Shown: positions 32,616 through 40,664, numbered from the stretch's first letter. The stretch: 64,000 bases of DNA from Streptomyces sp. NA04227 (GCF_013364195.1 NZ_CP054918.1:5197001-5261000), one strand, 5' to 3'. Translations and numbers: made by a program. The notes: generated by a model not told the origin, from the letters alone.

Positions 32616-34792
32616 CCGCGGACCTCCGACGGCGTCAGGGAGCGTTCCAGCTTCAGGTACTCGGTCTTGGCGGCGGCGAGCATGTGCCGCATCTGGAGGC
32701 GGTCGCCCTCCTCGGCGGCGAGGAAGGCGCCGGAGAGGGCGATATTGCGGATCGAGCCGCCCGCGACGGTGAGTTGGGCAAGGAGCGCGGTGTCGATGTC
32801 CTTCACGGGGGCCTGTGGCGGGAGCACCCGGCGCCAGATCTCGGCGCGTTCGGGCTCGGCCGGGAAGGGGAAGTCGACGACGAAACGGATCCGGCGCATG
32901 AAGGCGGTGTCGAGGGCCTTCTTCATGTTGGTGGTCAGGATGGCCAGACCCCGGTACGCCTCCATGCGCATCAGGAGGTAGCTGACCTCCAGGTTGGCGT
33001 ACCGGTCGTGGCTGTCCTTGACCTCGCTGCGCTTGCCGAACAGGGCGTCCGCCTCGTCGAACAGGAGCAGCGCGCCGCCCCGTTCGGCCGCGTCGAAGAC
33101 CTTGCGCAGGTTCTTCTCGGTCTCGCCGATGTACTTCGAGACCACCTGGGAGAGGTCGATGATGAAGAGGTCGAGGCCGAGTTCCTTCGCCATGACCTCT
33201 GCGGCCAGAGTCTTTCCGGTACCCGAGCCGCCCGCGAACAGCGCGGTGACACCGAGGCCCCGGCGCAGCGTCCCGGCAAATCCCCACTCCTGGTGGACGG
33301 TTGCCCGCTGCCGTACGTGTGCGGTGATCTCCCGGAGTACGCGGACCTGCCGGTCGGCGAGCACCAAGTCGCCCCAGCCCGCGCTCGGTTCGATACGGCG
33401 CCCCAGGTCGTCCATGCCGAGCCGGGCCTCCGTCAGGCCCGCGTGCCAGGCGAGTTGGGCGGGGCTTTGGTCCTCGGCCTGCGGCAGATCGCGGCGTACG
33501 GAGGCGGCGGCCGAGCGGATCACGTGCGGGGCGAGCTGGAACTGGGCGACCAGGCCCCGGAGTTGGTGCTCGTCCAGGTCCGGTATGCCGCTGAACGCGC
33601 CTGCCCACAGATCGAGTTGTTCCTCGTCGTCCAGACGCGGGACGCTCACGCGCTCGCCGCGCGGGCGGTCCGTCTGGCGCGGGTCGTCGCCCGCCACCAC
33701 CAGCGGCACCCCCGCCCCCGACGCGAAGGACTCCGTCGCCGCCCGCTGGTCGCGGTCGAGTTCGCCGATCTCCAGGAGGAGGGCGGACGGCAGCAGTACC
33801 GCCTCGCGCTGCCAGAGACGGGCGAGACGGTCGCGGTCCGCCGGGTCGGTGGGTACGTCGTCCGCCGTCATCGAGTACAGGCCGAGCCCGGAACGGGCCG
33901 CCGCCGCGGCCGCGATGTCCGCCCGGGTGCGCAGGTCGCCGCCGACCAACTCCACCATCAGCGGCGCGTCCGGCCGCGAGCCCGCCGCCCAGCCCGAGGC
34001 CACCCGGGTCGCCGCCAGGTCGTAGGAGGCGGGGAGTTGGTCCGGTACGGGGCAGCGGCGCAGCATGCCGTGCAGGCGGGCGTCCAGGTACGGCGAGCCG
34101 AGCAGGAAGTGCAGGATGCGCTCGTCCAGGCGGAGGCGGGAGGCGGTCAGACGGCTCTCGTCGTCCAACTCGACCAGGCGCCAACGGCGTAGCGGAGCCA
34201 CCGGTGTCAGCGCGCTCCAGTGCGGCTCGGCGAGAGCGGCCAGGGCGAGCGAGAACGTCGGATACGCACGCTCCGGATCACCACTCGCCGCCGCGCACCG
34301 CGCACCCGTCGTCGGGTCCAACTCCGCCGCCGCCGTGAGGAGTACGACCTGCTGCTCGAACTCGCTGAGGCCGAAGCAGGCTGTGAGTGTCGCGAGGGTG
34401 GAGAGGGGCGGGAGGGAGGCGAGAGGGGAGGACGAGGACCCGGGGTCGGGAACGACGGCCGGGGCGACGGGAGTTGAGGCCTTCTGCCGGTGCTTCGGGT
34501 TGTTCTTCGGGGTGGCCGAGACATCTTGCTCGTGTCCCTGCTCTCCCTGCTGCTTCTGCTGTTCCTCGTGTCCTACGTGCGCCGCTGACGTGCCGGACGC
34601 GCCGGAGGTGCCGGACGTCCCGCGCCCCGCCCGCGACGCATGGCCGTCGACGAGCGCGAGGACCTGCTGTATCGCGGCGGTGAGGGCGAGAGTGTCGTCG
34701 GGCGCCGTGCCGGAACCCGCACCGGGCCCGGTCCCCGTACCGTTGCCGAATCCCCGCGCCGCCATGTCCTCACCCGCCCCCTCTCGCCGCAT
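32606..34792 (-). CDS. CIS-associated AAA+ ATPase
   Basis: A 728-aa protein. The C-terminal ~260 residues are an AAA+ module: Walker A GGSGTGKT near residue 517, Walker B LLLFDEADALFG, sensor LAILTTNMKKALD and arginine residues in FMRRIRFVVDFPFP. The N-terminal half is a winged or helical region (LSEFEQQVVLLTAAAELDPT, RLRLDERILHFLLG) typical of eCIS ATPases (Afp15/Pvc15 type), which remodel or prime the particle, though the mechanism is unclear. The first ~130 residues are low-complexity. I chose ATG 34792, five bases after the upstream stop; ATG 34765 (MAARGFG) is an alternative. A zone rich in Gln, Glu and Gly (~75-100) adds to the disorder. Confidence 0.9.
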   Translation of the reverse strand: MRREGAGEDMAARGFGNGTGTGPGAGSGTAPDDTLALTAAIQQVLALVDGHASRAGRGTSGTSGASGTSAAHVGHEEQQKQQGEQGHEQDVSATPKNNPKHRQKASTPVAPAVVPDPGSSSSPLASLPPLSTLATLTACFGLSEFEQQVVLLTAAAELDPTTGARCAAASGDPERAYPTFSLALAALAEPHWSALTPVAPLRRWRLVELDDESRLTASRLRLDERILHFLLGSPYLDARLHGMLRRCPVPDQLPASYDLAATRVASGWAAGSRPDAPLMVELVGGDLRTRADIAAAAAARSGLGLYSMTADDVPTDPADRDRLARLWQREAVLLPSALLLEIGELDRDQRAATESFASGAGVPLVVAGDDPRQTDRPRGERVSVPRLDDEEQLDLWAGAFSGIPDLDEHQLRGLVAQFQLAPHVIRSAAASVRRDLPQAEDQSPAQLAWHAGLTEARLGMDDLGRRIEPSAGWGDLVLADRQVRVLREITAHVRQRATVHQEWGFAGTLRRGLGVTALFAGGSGTGKTLAAEVMAKELGLDLFIIDLSQVVSKYIGETEKNLRKVFDAAERGGALLLFDEADALFGKRSEVKDSHDRYANLEVSYLLMRMEAYRGLAILTTNMKKALDTAFMRRIRFVVDFPFPAEPERAEIWRRVLPPQAPVKDIDTALLAQLTVAGGSIRNIALSGAFLAAEEGDRLQMRHMLAAAKTEYLKLERSLTPSEVRGWV

Positions 34793-34796
34793 CGAC

Positions 34797-35963
34797 TCAG
34801 CTCTCCCGGCTCTGGCTGTCGCTCGGGCTGTCGCTCGGGCTGTCGCTCGGGCCGACACTCCGGCTCCGGCCGGTGCCCCGGTCCGTGCCCTCGTCCCCGG
34901 TCTTGCCGCCCTGGCCCGTCCCCTGGGACTTGCGTGCCGCCGCCTGCCGGGCGCGCTTGGCCGCCGCCGTCTTCGTCGCGGCCTTCACGGCGGAACGCGA
35001 AGTCGCCCTGGAAGCAGCGGACTTGGAGCTCGTCGACTTGGCGGCCGCGGACTTGGAAGCAGCAGATTTCGAGGAAGCCGAGGTGGAAGACGTCGCCTTG
35101 GAAGGCGTCGACTTGGAAGACGCAGCCTTGGCCCCGGCCGACTTCCTCGTCGCCGCCGCCGCCGTCGCCTTGGACGCGGACTTGGCGCCCGCCTCAGCCG
35201 CCTCCGCCCTCGGAGCGGCGGCACCCGAACCAGCGCCCGCACCCTGCTCCCCAGCCTGCGGACCCTCCCCAGCCTGCGGACCTTCCTCCGCCCCCGCCTC
35301 CTCCTCCCCGGGCAACGGATACTCCCCGATGACCGGCGGCACCGGAGCCCCCGGCGCCCCGAACGGCAGCACCCTGACCGTCCTGGTCTCCACGGGCTTC
35401 GCCGGGACCGGCTTCTCGCGGCCGTCGATGAGGACGAGGGTGCCGGTGTAGGTGACGGAGAGGGTGTACGGGGTCTGGTGGAGCATGCCCCAGAGCTTGG
35501 AGGTCTCGTCGACGTCCATGACCTCGGGCGTGAAGCGCACCCGCTGCGCGGCCTCGGCGAGGTCGCTGCCCTCCAGGTACGGGCGTTCGGCGGCGGCCTC
35601 GATGACGTCCTGCGGGAGTACGGGTATCTCGTGCAGGGTGCGGATGACGGAGCCGATCAGGCGCTGGCCGACCAGTTCCGTCTCCTCGCCGTACGCGCTG
35701 ATCACGTAGTGCAGGTCGAGCGCGGCGGCCGGGCGCTTGAGGAGCGTGCCGTCGGAGGCGCGGGTGGCCAGGTCGTCGTTGCGCCGGGCGGTGTTGGGGG
35801 TGACGCGGTAGAGGAAGACGTTGATGGTCGGATCGGTCGGCGGCTCGGCGGGGGGTTTGCGGGTCTCCACCGAGACGGCCATGTCGATCTCGGGCCGCAG
35901 ATTGTTCTCGATCAGCAGGGCCAGGGCCTGGGTGACATGTGCGATGGCGAGTGCGTTGCTCAT
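34797..35963 (-). CDS. DUF4255 tail terminator with histone H1-like tail
   Basis: A 388-aa protein. Residues 1-~215 match DUF4255 (Pvc16/Afp16 type): MSNALAIAHVTQALALLIEN, PTINVFLYRVTPNTARRNDD, ALDLHYVISAYGEETELVGQ and KLWGMLHQTPYTLSVTYTGT. This domain caps the tube and sheath in eCIS. After a proline-rich hinge, residues ~232-388 are a long tail of Lys, Ala and Ser in units such as SKATSSTSASSKSAASKSAA, followed by KAATKTAAAKRARQAAARKS, like histone H1 tails, ending with DSPSDSPSDS repeats. Such a tail is not part of the usual ~200-aa terminator. It could bind nucleic acid or the cell wall polymer, or be a flexible filler. GGGAGC precedes the ATG; the same frame upstream is not convincing. 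Confidence 0.86.
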   Translation of the reverse strand: MSNALAIAHVTQALALLIENNLRPEIDMAVSVETRKPPAEPPTDPTINVFLYRVTPNTARRNDDLATRASDGTLLKRPAAALDLHYVISAYGEETELVGQRLIGSVIRTLHEIPVLPQDVIEAAAERPYLEGSDLAEAAQRVRFTPEVMDVDETSKLWGMLHQTPYTLSVTYTGTLVLIDGREKPVPAKPVETRTVRVLPFGAPGAPVPPVIGEYPLPGEEEAGAEEGPQAGEGPQAGEQGAGAGSGAAAPRAEAAEAGAKSASKATAAAATRKSAGAKAASSKSTPSKATSSTSASSKSAASKSAAAKSTSSKSAASRATSRSAVKAATKTAAAKRARQAAARKSQGTGQGGKTGDEGTDRGTGRSRSVGPSDSPSDSPSDSQSRES

Positions 35964-36112
35964 GAGGTTGCTCCCTCGGTCCCCGTCGTCGTCCGTGCGG
36001 TCGCACCGGCAGGCGCGGTGCTGCTTGCCGCGGTCGCCGTTGTCACCGCGGTGGTGCTGATGCGGGCCGCCGTCCGCGTACCCCAACTGCCGTTCGTCCT
36101 AGGCGTGTTCAC
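35960..36112 (-). CDS. possible 50-aa Thr/Ala-rich protein
   Basis: A short frame from GTG 36112 to TGA 35960. Its start overlaps the previous stop (GTGA) and its stop overlaps the DUF4255 start (ATGA), the same coupling as other junctions here. The product is Thr, Ala and Ser-rich with no motif (NSWGTRTAARISTTAVTTAT). About four fifths of third positions are G or C, which is only moderate support. It could equally be a spacer that the upstream gene crosses. Reported with low confidence. Confidence 0.35.
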   Translation of the reverse strand: MNTPRTNGSWGTRTAARISTTAVTTATAASSTAPAGATARTTTGTEGATS

Positions 36113-36900
36113 CCGCGTCCCTCCGTGTCCCGCCGCAGGAACTCGTCCAGGGCGAGCGAGGCCGGGCGGCGCCCCGCCCCCTCGCGTGCTTCCTCGCGCC
36201 GCCGGTCCGCGGCACCCGCGGCGCTCACCTCCAGCCGCCCGATCTGTACGTGCACCGTGCGCTCCCCGCCCCGTGGCGCCCGGCGCCCGGACGCCGCGCG
36301 CGCTGCCCCGCGTGCCACCGTGGCCGCGTCGCCGGTACTTGGCCGCACCGCGGGCGGGGTGAGCGCGGGAGCGGTGATGCGTTCCCCGACACCCGTGCTG
36401 GAAGCGGGAGTTGGGGCCGTCGGCTCTCCGTCCCGTGCGTCCGGGCCCCGCCGCCCCGCCGCCGTGGACCCCGGCACCACACCCGGCCGCACCGACGCGG
36501 ACGGCCGCAGCAGGGGTTCGCCGGAGGACTCCCGTACGACCTCGCGTACGAGACCCGGGCCGGGCTCGCCGCTCTGTTCCGTCCGTACGACCGTGCGTTC
36601 GTGTTCGGTGTGGAGCTGGGCCGCTGAAGGACCCAACCGGCCGCTGGGGTCCGGTACTTGGGGGGTGGTCGGCCACGGCGAACCGGCCCCCGGCTCGCTC
36701 GGCGAGGGCTCCTCGAAGCCGTCGCCGCGTACCGCCTCCACGCGCTCGAAGGGGCCCGCCAGACGCGGCCGTACGCGCGCCACGTCCCGTGGCGCGGGCG
36801 TCGCCGCGGGGGCGTGCCGGGCGAGCAGACGGTCGAAGAAGTCGGGTGCCGTGCCGCCCTGTCCCGCGGACACCGGGGCGCCCTCGCTCGGCTCAGGCAT
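36109..36900 (-). CDS. CIS-locus protein of unknown function
   Basis: A 263-aa protein, mostly disordered (Pro, Arg, Gly, Ser), with a short ordered motif at the start (PDFFDRLLARHAP) and a strand-like motif near residues 214-226 (RTVHVQIGRLEVSA). That VHVxIGRLEV pattern is one I associate with small proteins in eCIS loci between the chaperone and terminator genes, and resembles TVRIDIGELVL in the 111-aa protein. I chose ATG 36900 (PEPSEGAPVS), which overlaps the upstream stop by 8 bases; a GTG two codons earlier is possible. Probable linker or adaptor with short binding motifs at both ends; no enzymatic residues seen. Confidence 0.7.
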   Translation of the reverse strand: MPEPSEGAPVSAGQGGTAPDFFDRLLARHAPAATPAPRDVARVRPRLAGPFERVEAVRGDGFEEPSPSEPGAGSPWPTTPQVPDPSGRLGPSAAQLHTEHERTVVRTEQSGEPGPGLVREVVRESSGEPLLRPSASVRPGVVPGSTAAGRRGPDARDGEPTAPTPASSTGVGERITAPALTPPAVRPSTGDAATVARGAARAASGRRAPRGGERTVHVQIGRLEVSAAGAADRRREEAREGAGRRPASLALDEFLRRDTEGRG

Positions 36901-37627
36901 CAGCACACAGCTCCAGGTAGTAGCGGCGGCGCAGGGGGCTCAGCGCCAGGATCTCGGGCTCGGACCAGCCGTAGGCCCGGGCGAGCAGATGGACGTCCAG
37001 GAGCACGTCGCGTGCCCAGGCATCCAGTTCGGTCCACAGATAGGAGGCGATGTCGAGTTCGGCGCGGGTGGCGGCGCCGCACTCGGGGCAGTTGACCGCG
37101 AGCGTGATGTCCGCGCCGGGATCGGCCTGTTCGGCGGCCTCGGCGATGGCGCGCTGCACGGTCGGCGGCAGCGCGTCCGGCCGGGCCGGGCGGCCCTCCC
37201 GCAGGGCGGAGCGCACACAGCGTTCGAGGAGCACCCGGCGGGCGTCGGGCCCCGCCTGGGCCGCCGCCGTGAGATCGGCGACGGTGGGTGGCCGGAAGGC
37301 GACCTCCCAGCCGTCCACCGTCACCCGCAGCGGCTCATCGGCGTCCGCGCCCTCGCCCGGCCTCGCGAACGCCCCGGCGTCGAGGTCGAATTCCATCGCC
37401 TCGGCGCAGGACGCGCACTCCAGGCGTACCTGCATACGCTCGCCGAACAGGGCTCGGCGCAGCGCGAGCAGATCCGCCTCGCGGGCGCCCACCGGCAGTG
37501 CGGCGAGCGTCTGGTCGTCGGCGTGGGGACGGGCCACCCGGTGGAGCAGGCGGGCGCGGGCGTGCGGCAGCACGGCCACGCCCGCCTCCCAGGCGGCCAG
37601 CAGCTCGGCGGGACCCGTAGGCGTCAT
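36893..37627 (-). CDS. T4 gp51-like baseplate hub assembly chaperone
   Basis: A 244-aa protein of the T4-type baseplate hub assembly chaperone family. Features: LLALRRALFGERMQVRLECA, a CxxC pair (CASC), the motif VAFRPPTVADLTAAA, LLERCVRSAL, a second CxxC (CPEC) and a C-terminal LWTELDAWARDVLLDVHLLA plus YGWSEPEILALSPLRRRYYL. The two CxxC pairs suggest a zinc ribbon. ATG 37627 has GGAGG eight bases upstream and is preferred to the GTG two codons earlier. It follows the tube gene and precedes the adaptor-like gene with an 8-base overlap. Expected to assist hub assembly and not remain in the particle. Confidence 0.82.
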   Translation of the reverse strand: MTPTGPAELLAAWEAGVAVLPHARARLLHRVARPHADDQTLAALPVGAREADLLALRRALFGERMQVRLECASCAEAMEFDLDAGAFARPGEGADADEPLRVTVDGWEVAFRPPTVADLTAAAQAGPDARRVLLERCVRSALREGRPARPDALPPTVQRAIAEAAEQADPGADITLAVNCPECGAATRAELDIASYLWTELDAWARDVLLDVHLLARAYGWSEPEILALSPLRRRYYLELCADA

Positions 37628-37714
37628 CGCCACGGCCTCCCTGCTCCTCGGGTCATCCCCTCGGTTCCCCCTCCTCGTCGAGAATGTGCCTGAATCCGCT
37701 CAACTGCTTCGCGG

Positions 37715-38239
37715 TCAGGCCGGGTTGAGGAAGGAGGGCTCCTCGGGCTCGGGCACTTCGTAGTCGCGCTCCCAGCCCTCGCACTCCAGCTTGAGCGACT
37801 GGATGGCCACCGCGTTGGCGTTGGCGTCCAGTTCGCCGAGCACCTGGTACTCGCTCGGCCACACCCGGTACAGCTTGTGCGAGACGGCGACCTGCCCGGC
37901 CTCGTTGAGCACCTGGATCACGATGTCCTTGCGGAAGTCCGCGAGCGACACCTCGGAGCCGAGCCCCGCGCCGACCTGCCAGACCTTGTTGGCCCAGCGG
38001 TCGAACTCGGGGTCGTGGGTGACCCCGCGCTCCAGGGTTATCCCCTCGAACTCCGAGCGCCCCGGCGATTTGCGCGGCGAACTCGGGTCGCCGCCGTGCC
38101 GGTGCTTGACGACCTCGGTGGTCCGCTTCAGCGGGGAGATCTTGCTGATGCCCGCCACCGTGCGCCCGTCCCACAGAACCAGGAACTTGAAGTTCTTGTA
38201 CGGATCAAAACGATGGGCGTTGACGATGAATTCAGCCAT
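37715..38239 (-). CDS. CIS inner tube protein
   Basis: A 174-aa tube protein of the gp19/Hcp-like family. Typical parts are NAHRFDPYKNFKFLVLWDGR, VAGISKISPLKRTTEVVKHR, GGDPSSPRKSPGRSEFEGIT, LERGVTHDPEFDRWANKVW and the closing NAVAIQSLKLECEGWERDY. Hexamers of this protein stack into the channel that the sheath drives out. It lies 15 bases after the sheath stop, with AAGGGATACCG before the ATG. Only this one full tube gene is visible in the locus, which differs from the two or three tube paralogues of Afp/PVC-type systems. Confidence 0.93.
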   Translation of the reverse strand: MAEFIVNAHRFDPYKNFKFLVLWDGRTVAGISKISPLKRTTEVVKHRHGGDPSSPRKSPGRSEFEGITLERGVTHDPEFDRWANKVWQVGAGLGSEVSLADFRKDIVIQVLNEAGQVAVSHKLYRVWPSEYQVLGELDANANAVAIQSLKLECEGWERDYEVPEPEEPSFLNPA

Positions 38240-38254
38240 CGGTATCCCTTGCGT

Positions 38255-40111
38255 CTAGAGCTCGAACTGCCCGGCGAGCTGCTGGATCTTCACGATCACG
38301 AACTCGGCGGGCCGGACGGGGGCGATGCCGACCAGGACATTGACGACGCCGTTCTCGATGTCCTCGTCGGTGGTGGTGTCGTGGTCGCACTTCACGAAGT
38401 ACGCCTCGCGCGGCGTGCCGCCCGCGAACGCGCCCTGCCGGAACAGGTTGTGCAGATACGAGGAGGCGTTCAGCCGGATCTGCTGCCACAGCTGTTCGTT
38501 GTTCGGCTCGAACACGACCCACTGCAGCCCGCGGTACAGGCTCTCCTCCACATGCAGCGCGAGCCGCCGCACCGGCACGTACTTCCACTCGCTCTCCCGC
38601 GCGTCCGCGCCCTCCAGCGTCCGGGCGCCCCAGACCAGCGGGCCGACCATCGGGAAGGTCCGCAGGCAGTTCACGCCGAGCGGGTTGAGCAGGCCGTTCT
38701 CCCGGTCGGTGAGCGGCACGGTCAGCGAGTGCACACCCGCGAGCCGCGCCTCGGTCCCGGCCGGCGCCTTCCACACACCGCGCTCGCTGTCCGTGCGCGC
38801 GAACACGCCCGCGATCGCGCCGGACGGCGGGAACGCGCGCAGCCGCCCGGTCAGCGGGTCGGTGAGCTGGAGGTGCGGGAAGTACAGGCCCGCGTGGTTG
38901 CCGCGCACCGGCTCGAACGCGGCGAGGCCGGAGCGGGCCGTGTCCACGCTGACCCAGGTGGCCGGAGCGTCGGCGATCAGGAAGATCCGCCGCTGCTCGC
39001 ACAGTCGCTGCGCCGCCGAGAGGACGGTGACGATGTCCTCGCTCGACTCGTACGCGGCGAGCTCCGGCAGTACCAGCAGGTTGACGTCGTCCACCCCGCG
39101 CAGGGCCTGGATGCCGGTCTTGCGTGCCTCGCTGCCGATGAGGTCGCGAGGACCGGGCAGTTCGCCGTCCTCGCCGCCGCACAGCGGGAACACCGGCGGA
39201 TTGACCGAGGCCTCGAGACCCAGGTCGTTGGCGCACTCGCCGAGGAAACGGACCGTGTCCTCGGGGTCGGTGGAGCCCGCGACCGTCTGCAGACGGTTGC
39301 CGAAGGCGGTCACCTGTACGCCCGCGAAGGCGTGCTTGCCCGGGGCGTCGGGCTGGGCCCGCAGTTTGCGTTCGAGCAGATGTGCCAGCTCGGTCACGTT
39401 CGACGGGGCCTCGCCGTCGGCGTCCGGCTCGTAGAGCGTGAACTCACGCTCGACCTCGCCGATCTTGACGGTGAGCTCGACCTCCAGGTCCGGCAGTTCG
39501 TCGCCGAAGGGCTTGGACACGGTGCCCGAGGGGTCGGGCCGGTCCTCGCTGTCGAGCGCCTTCACCCGCACCAGGCCGGAACCCGCGTTGACCACGGTCT
39601 CCACGAAACGCCCGTCGGACGGGTCCATCGACACGTTCGTGAACGCCTCGCGCGCGGTGCCCGCCGCGGCAGCGGCGGAGACTCGTAGATCGAAGGTCTC
39701 GTCGCAGTTGGGCGTGTCATAGCTGACGGCGACCCGCAGGCCGTTCCCCCAGACACCGGGCTCCTTGGCGTGCACCTCCAGGACCGGGCACTCGCTGCGG
39801 CCCTGGGTGGACTCCAGGACCACCTGCGCCGCCTTGCCGCTGCCCGCCTTGGCCACCCGCACGATGACGGCGACGGTGCCGCCGTTGGCGAAGAACTGAT
39901 GCACCGCGTAGCTGACCGCACTGCGCGAGGCGAGTCCGCCGAAGCGCCGCTCGAAGTCCGTGAAGCTGGTGACCCGGACGGGCTGGTTCAGCGGACCGCG
40001 CCGGGTGTGCCCCACGAACGCGGTCACCGAGGTGGTGACGGCCTGGATGGTGCGAACGGTGCTGGGAAGTTCTTCGACGTAGACGCCGGGGTACGACGGA
40101 TTCGTCGGCAT
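38255..40111 (-). CDS. CIS contractile sheath protein
   Basis: A 618-aa sheath protein, first gene of the locus. The start YPGVYVEELPSTVRTIQAVT and the early domain SVTAFVGHTRRGPLNQPVRV are classic. The C-terminal sheath domain contains NPLGVNCLRTFPMVGPLVWGA split as NPLGVNCLRTFP and GPLVWGARTL, KYVPVRRLALHVEESLYRG, WVVFEPNNEQLWQQIRLNAS, and the end VVNVLVGIAPVRPAEFVIV with QLAGQFEL. Contraction of this polymer drives the tube through a target envelope. An AGGAGGGGGA ribosome site precedes the ATG. Only one sheath gene is present. An AT-poor upstream region shared with sucC probably carries its promoter. Confidence 0.95.
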   Translation of the reverse strand: MPTNPSYPGVYVEELPSTVRTIQAVTTSVTAFVGHTRRGPLNQPVRVTSFTDFERRFGGLASRSAVSYAVHQFFANGGTVAVIVRVAKAGSGKAAQVVLESTQGRSECPVLEVHAKEPGVWGNGLRVAVSYDTPNCDETFDLRVSAAAAAGTAREAFTNVSMDPSDGRFVETVVNAGSGLVRVKALDSEDRPDPSGTVSKPFGDELPDLEVELTVKIGEVEREFTLYEPDADGEAPSNVTELAHLLERKLRAQPDAPGKHAFAGVQVTAFGNRLQTVAGSTDPEDTVRFLGECANDLGLEASVNPPVFPLCGGEDGELPGPRDLIGSEARKTGIQALRGVDDVNLLVLPELAAYESSEDIVTVLSAAQRLCEQRRIFLIADAPATWVSVDTARSGLAAFEPVRGNHAGLYFPHLQLTDPLTGRLRAFPPSGAIAGVFARTDSERGVWKAPAGTEARLAGVHSLTVPLTDRENGLLNPLGVNCLRTFPMVGPLVWGARTLEGADARESEWKYVPVRRLALHVEESLYRGLQWVVFEPNNEQLWQQIRLNASSYLHNLFRQGAFAGGTPREAYFVKCDHDTTTDEDIENGVVNVLVGIAPVRPAEFVIVKIQQLAGQFEL

Positions 40112-40664
40112 TCCCCCTCCTATCCCGATAGGTACCGGTCAGAGGCACCAAGAGGCGTCAAAGGGGGTGGGCGAAGGCGCCTACAGAGGGAACGGCGTGA
40201 CACGACCGCCCCCCATGCAGCGCAATCAGTCGGTTCCCCCGTCAGCGCCCCGGCACAGAGCTCGCCGAGGCCAAGCGTTCGCGCTTGTGACTCCTGATGC
40301 GTGGCTGCGAACTCAGTCTGTTTGCAGGGCAGTTGAGGGGCAAGGCGGCTTACCGGCCACCTGTTGTGAAGGTGTTGTGGCAGCGTGTGTACGACATGCC
40401 CACTAGCGGATTCTGTGACAGGTATCACCGCTCGGGTGTGACCTGTGATTTAGGGAGCCCGCCTTTGCGGCGATAACCTGCCGGACGGACATGCCGCGCA
40501 CCGGACTCCGCGTGCGCCTCCCTTGTGACATGCGAACAGCTGAGGTCACGTTGCCCGCCGCGGCACGCCCACGCAGACAGCAGCAGAGGCTCAAGACGAG
40601 AAGACGCCGACACGCTGAATTGCTGAACGGCACAGCGGCGAGATCACGATAGGGACGGACGCGC
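40112..40664. other. divergent intergenic region between CIS sheath and sucC
   Basis: A 553-base gap without a credible gene, holding the promoters of two divergent transcripts. On the minus strand a TTGACG (40161-40156) could be the -35 box of the CIS operon, with no convincing -10. On the plus side TGTGA words are frequent (near 40380, 40414, 40436, 40523), and one forms a CRP-like palindrome at 40414-40429. AGGGACGG around 40650 is the likely sucC ribosome site. Confidence 0.5.
40414..40429. promoter_or_regulatory. CRP-like palindrome upstream of sucC
   Basis: TGTGACAGGTATCACC fits TGTGA-N6-TCAC with one terminal mismatch to the classical CRP consensus. It lies about 236 bases before the sucC start and about 300 bases before the CIS sheath start. 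The Streptomyces Crp motif is similar (GTG-N8-CAC), so binding is plausible but untested. Confidence 0.45.

Larger units (their letters stand above)
9202..40111 (-). other. contractile injection system (CIS/eCIS) locus
   Basis: Twenty or so minus-strand genes from sheath (40111) to amidase (9202), mostly overlapping or separated by fewer than 80 bases. All modules of a contractile machine are present: sheath, tube, tube-like initiator, LysM protein, hub, gpV-type spike, PAAR-like tip, gp25, two large baseplate proteins, tail terminator (DUF4255), hub chaperone and AAA+ ATPase, plus a DUF4157 eCIS-core giant. No capsid, portal, terminase, integrase or T6SS membrane-complex gene (TssJLM) is present. 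From family knowledge, Streptomyces CIS particles of this kind are cytoplasmic and are linked to cell death and development; the absence of anchors and signal peptides here fits that. Confidence 0.93.

Noticed and set aside
9202..40111. Prophage interpretation of the tail genes
   Set aside because: No capsid, portal, terminase, integrase or attachment-site repeat is visible, and DUF4157, DUF4255 and the AAA+ ATPase are eCIS hallmarks.
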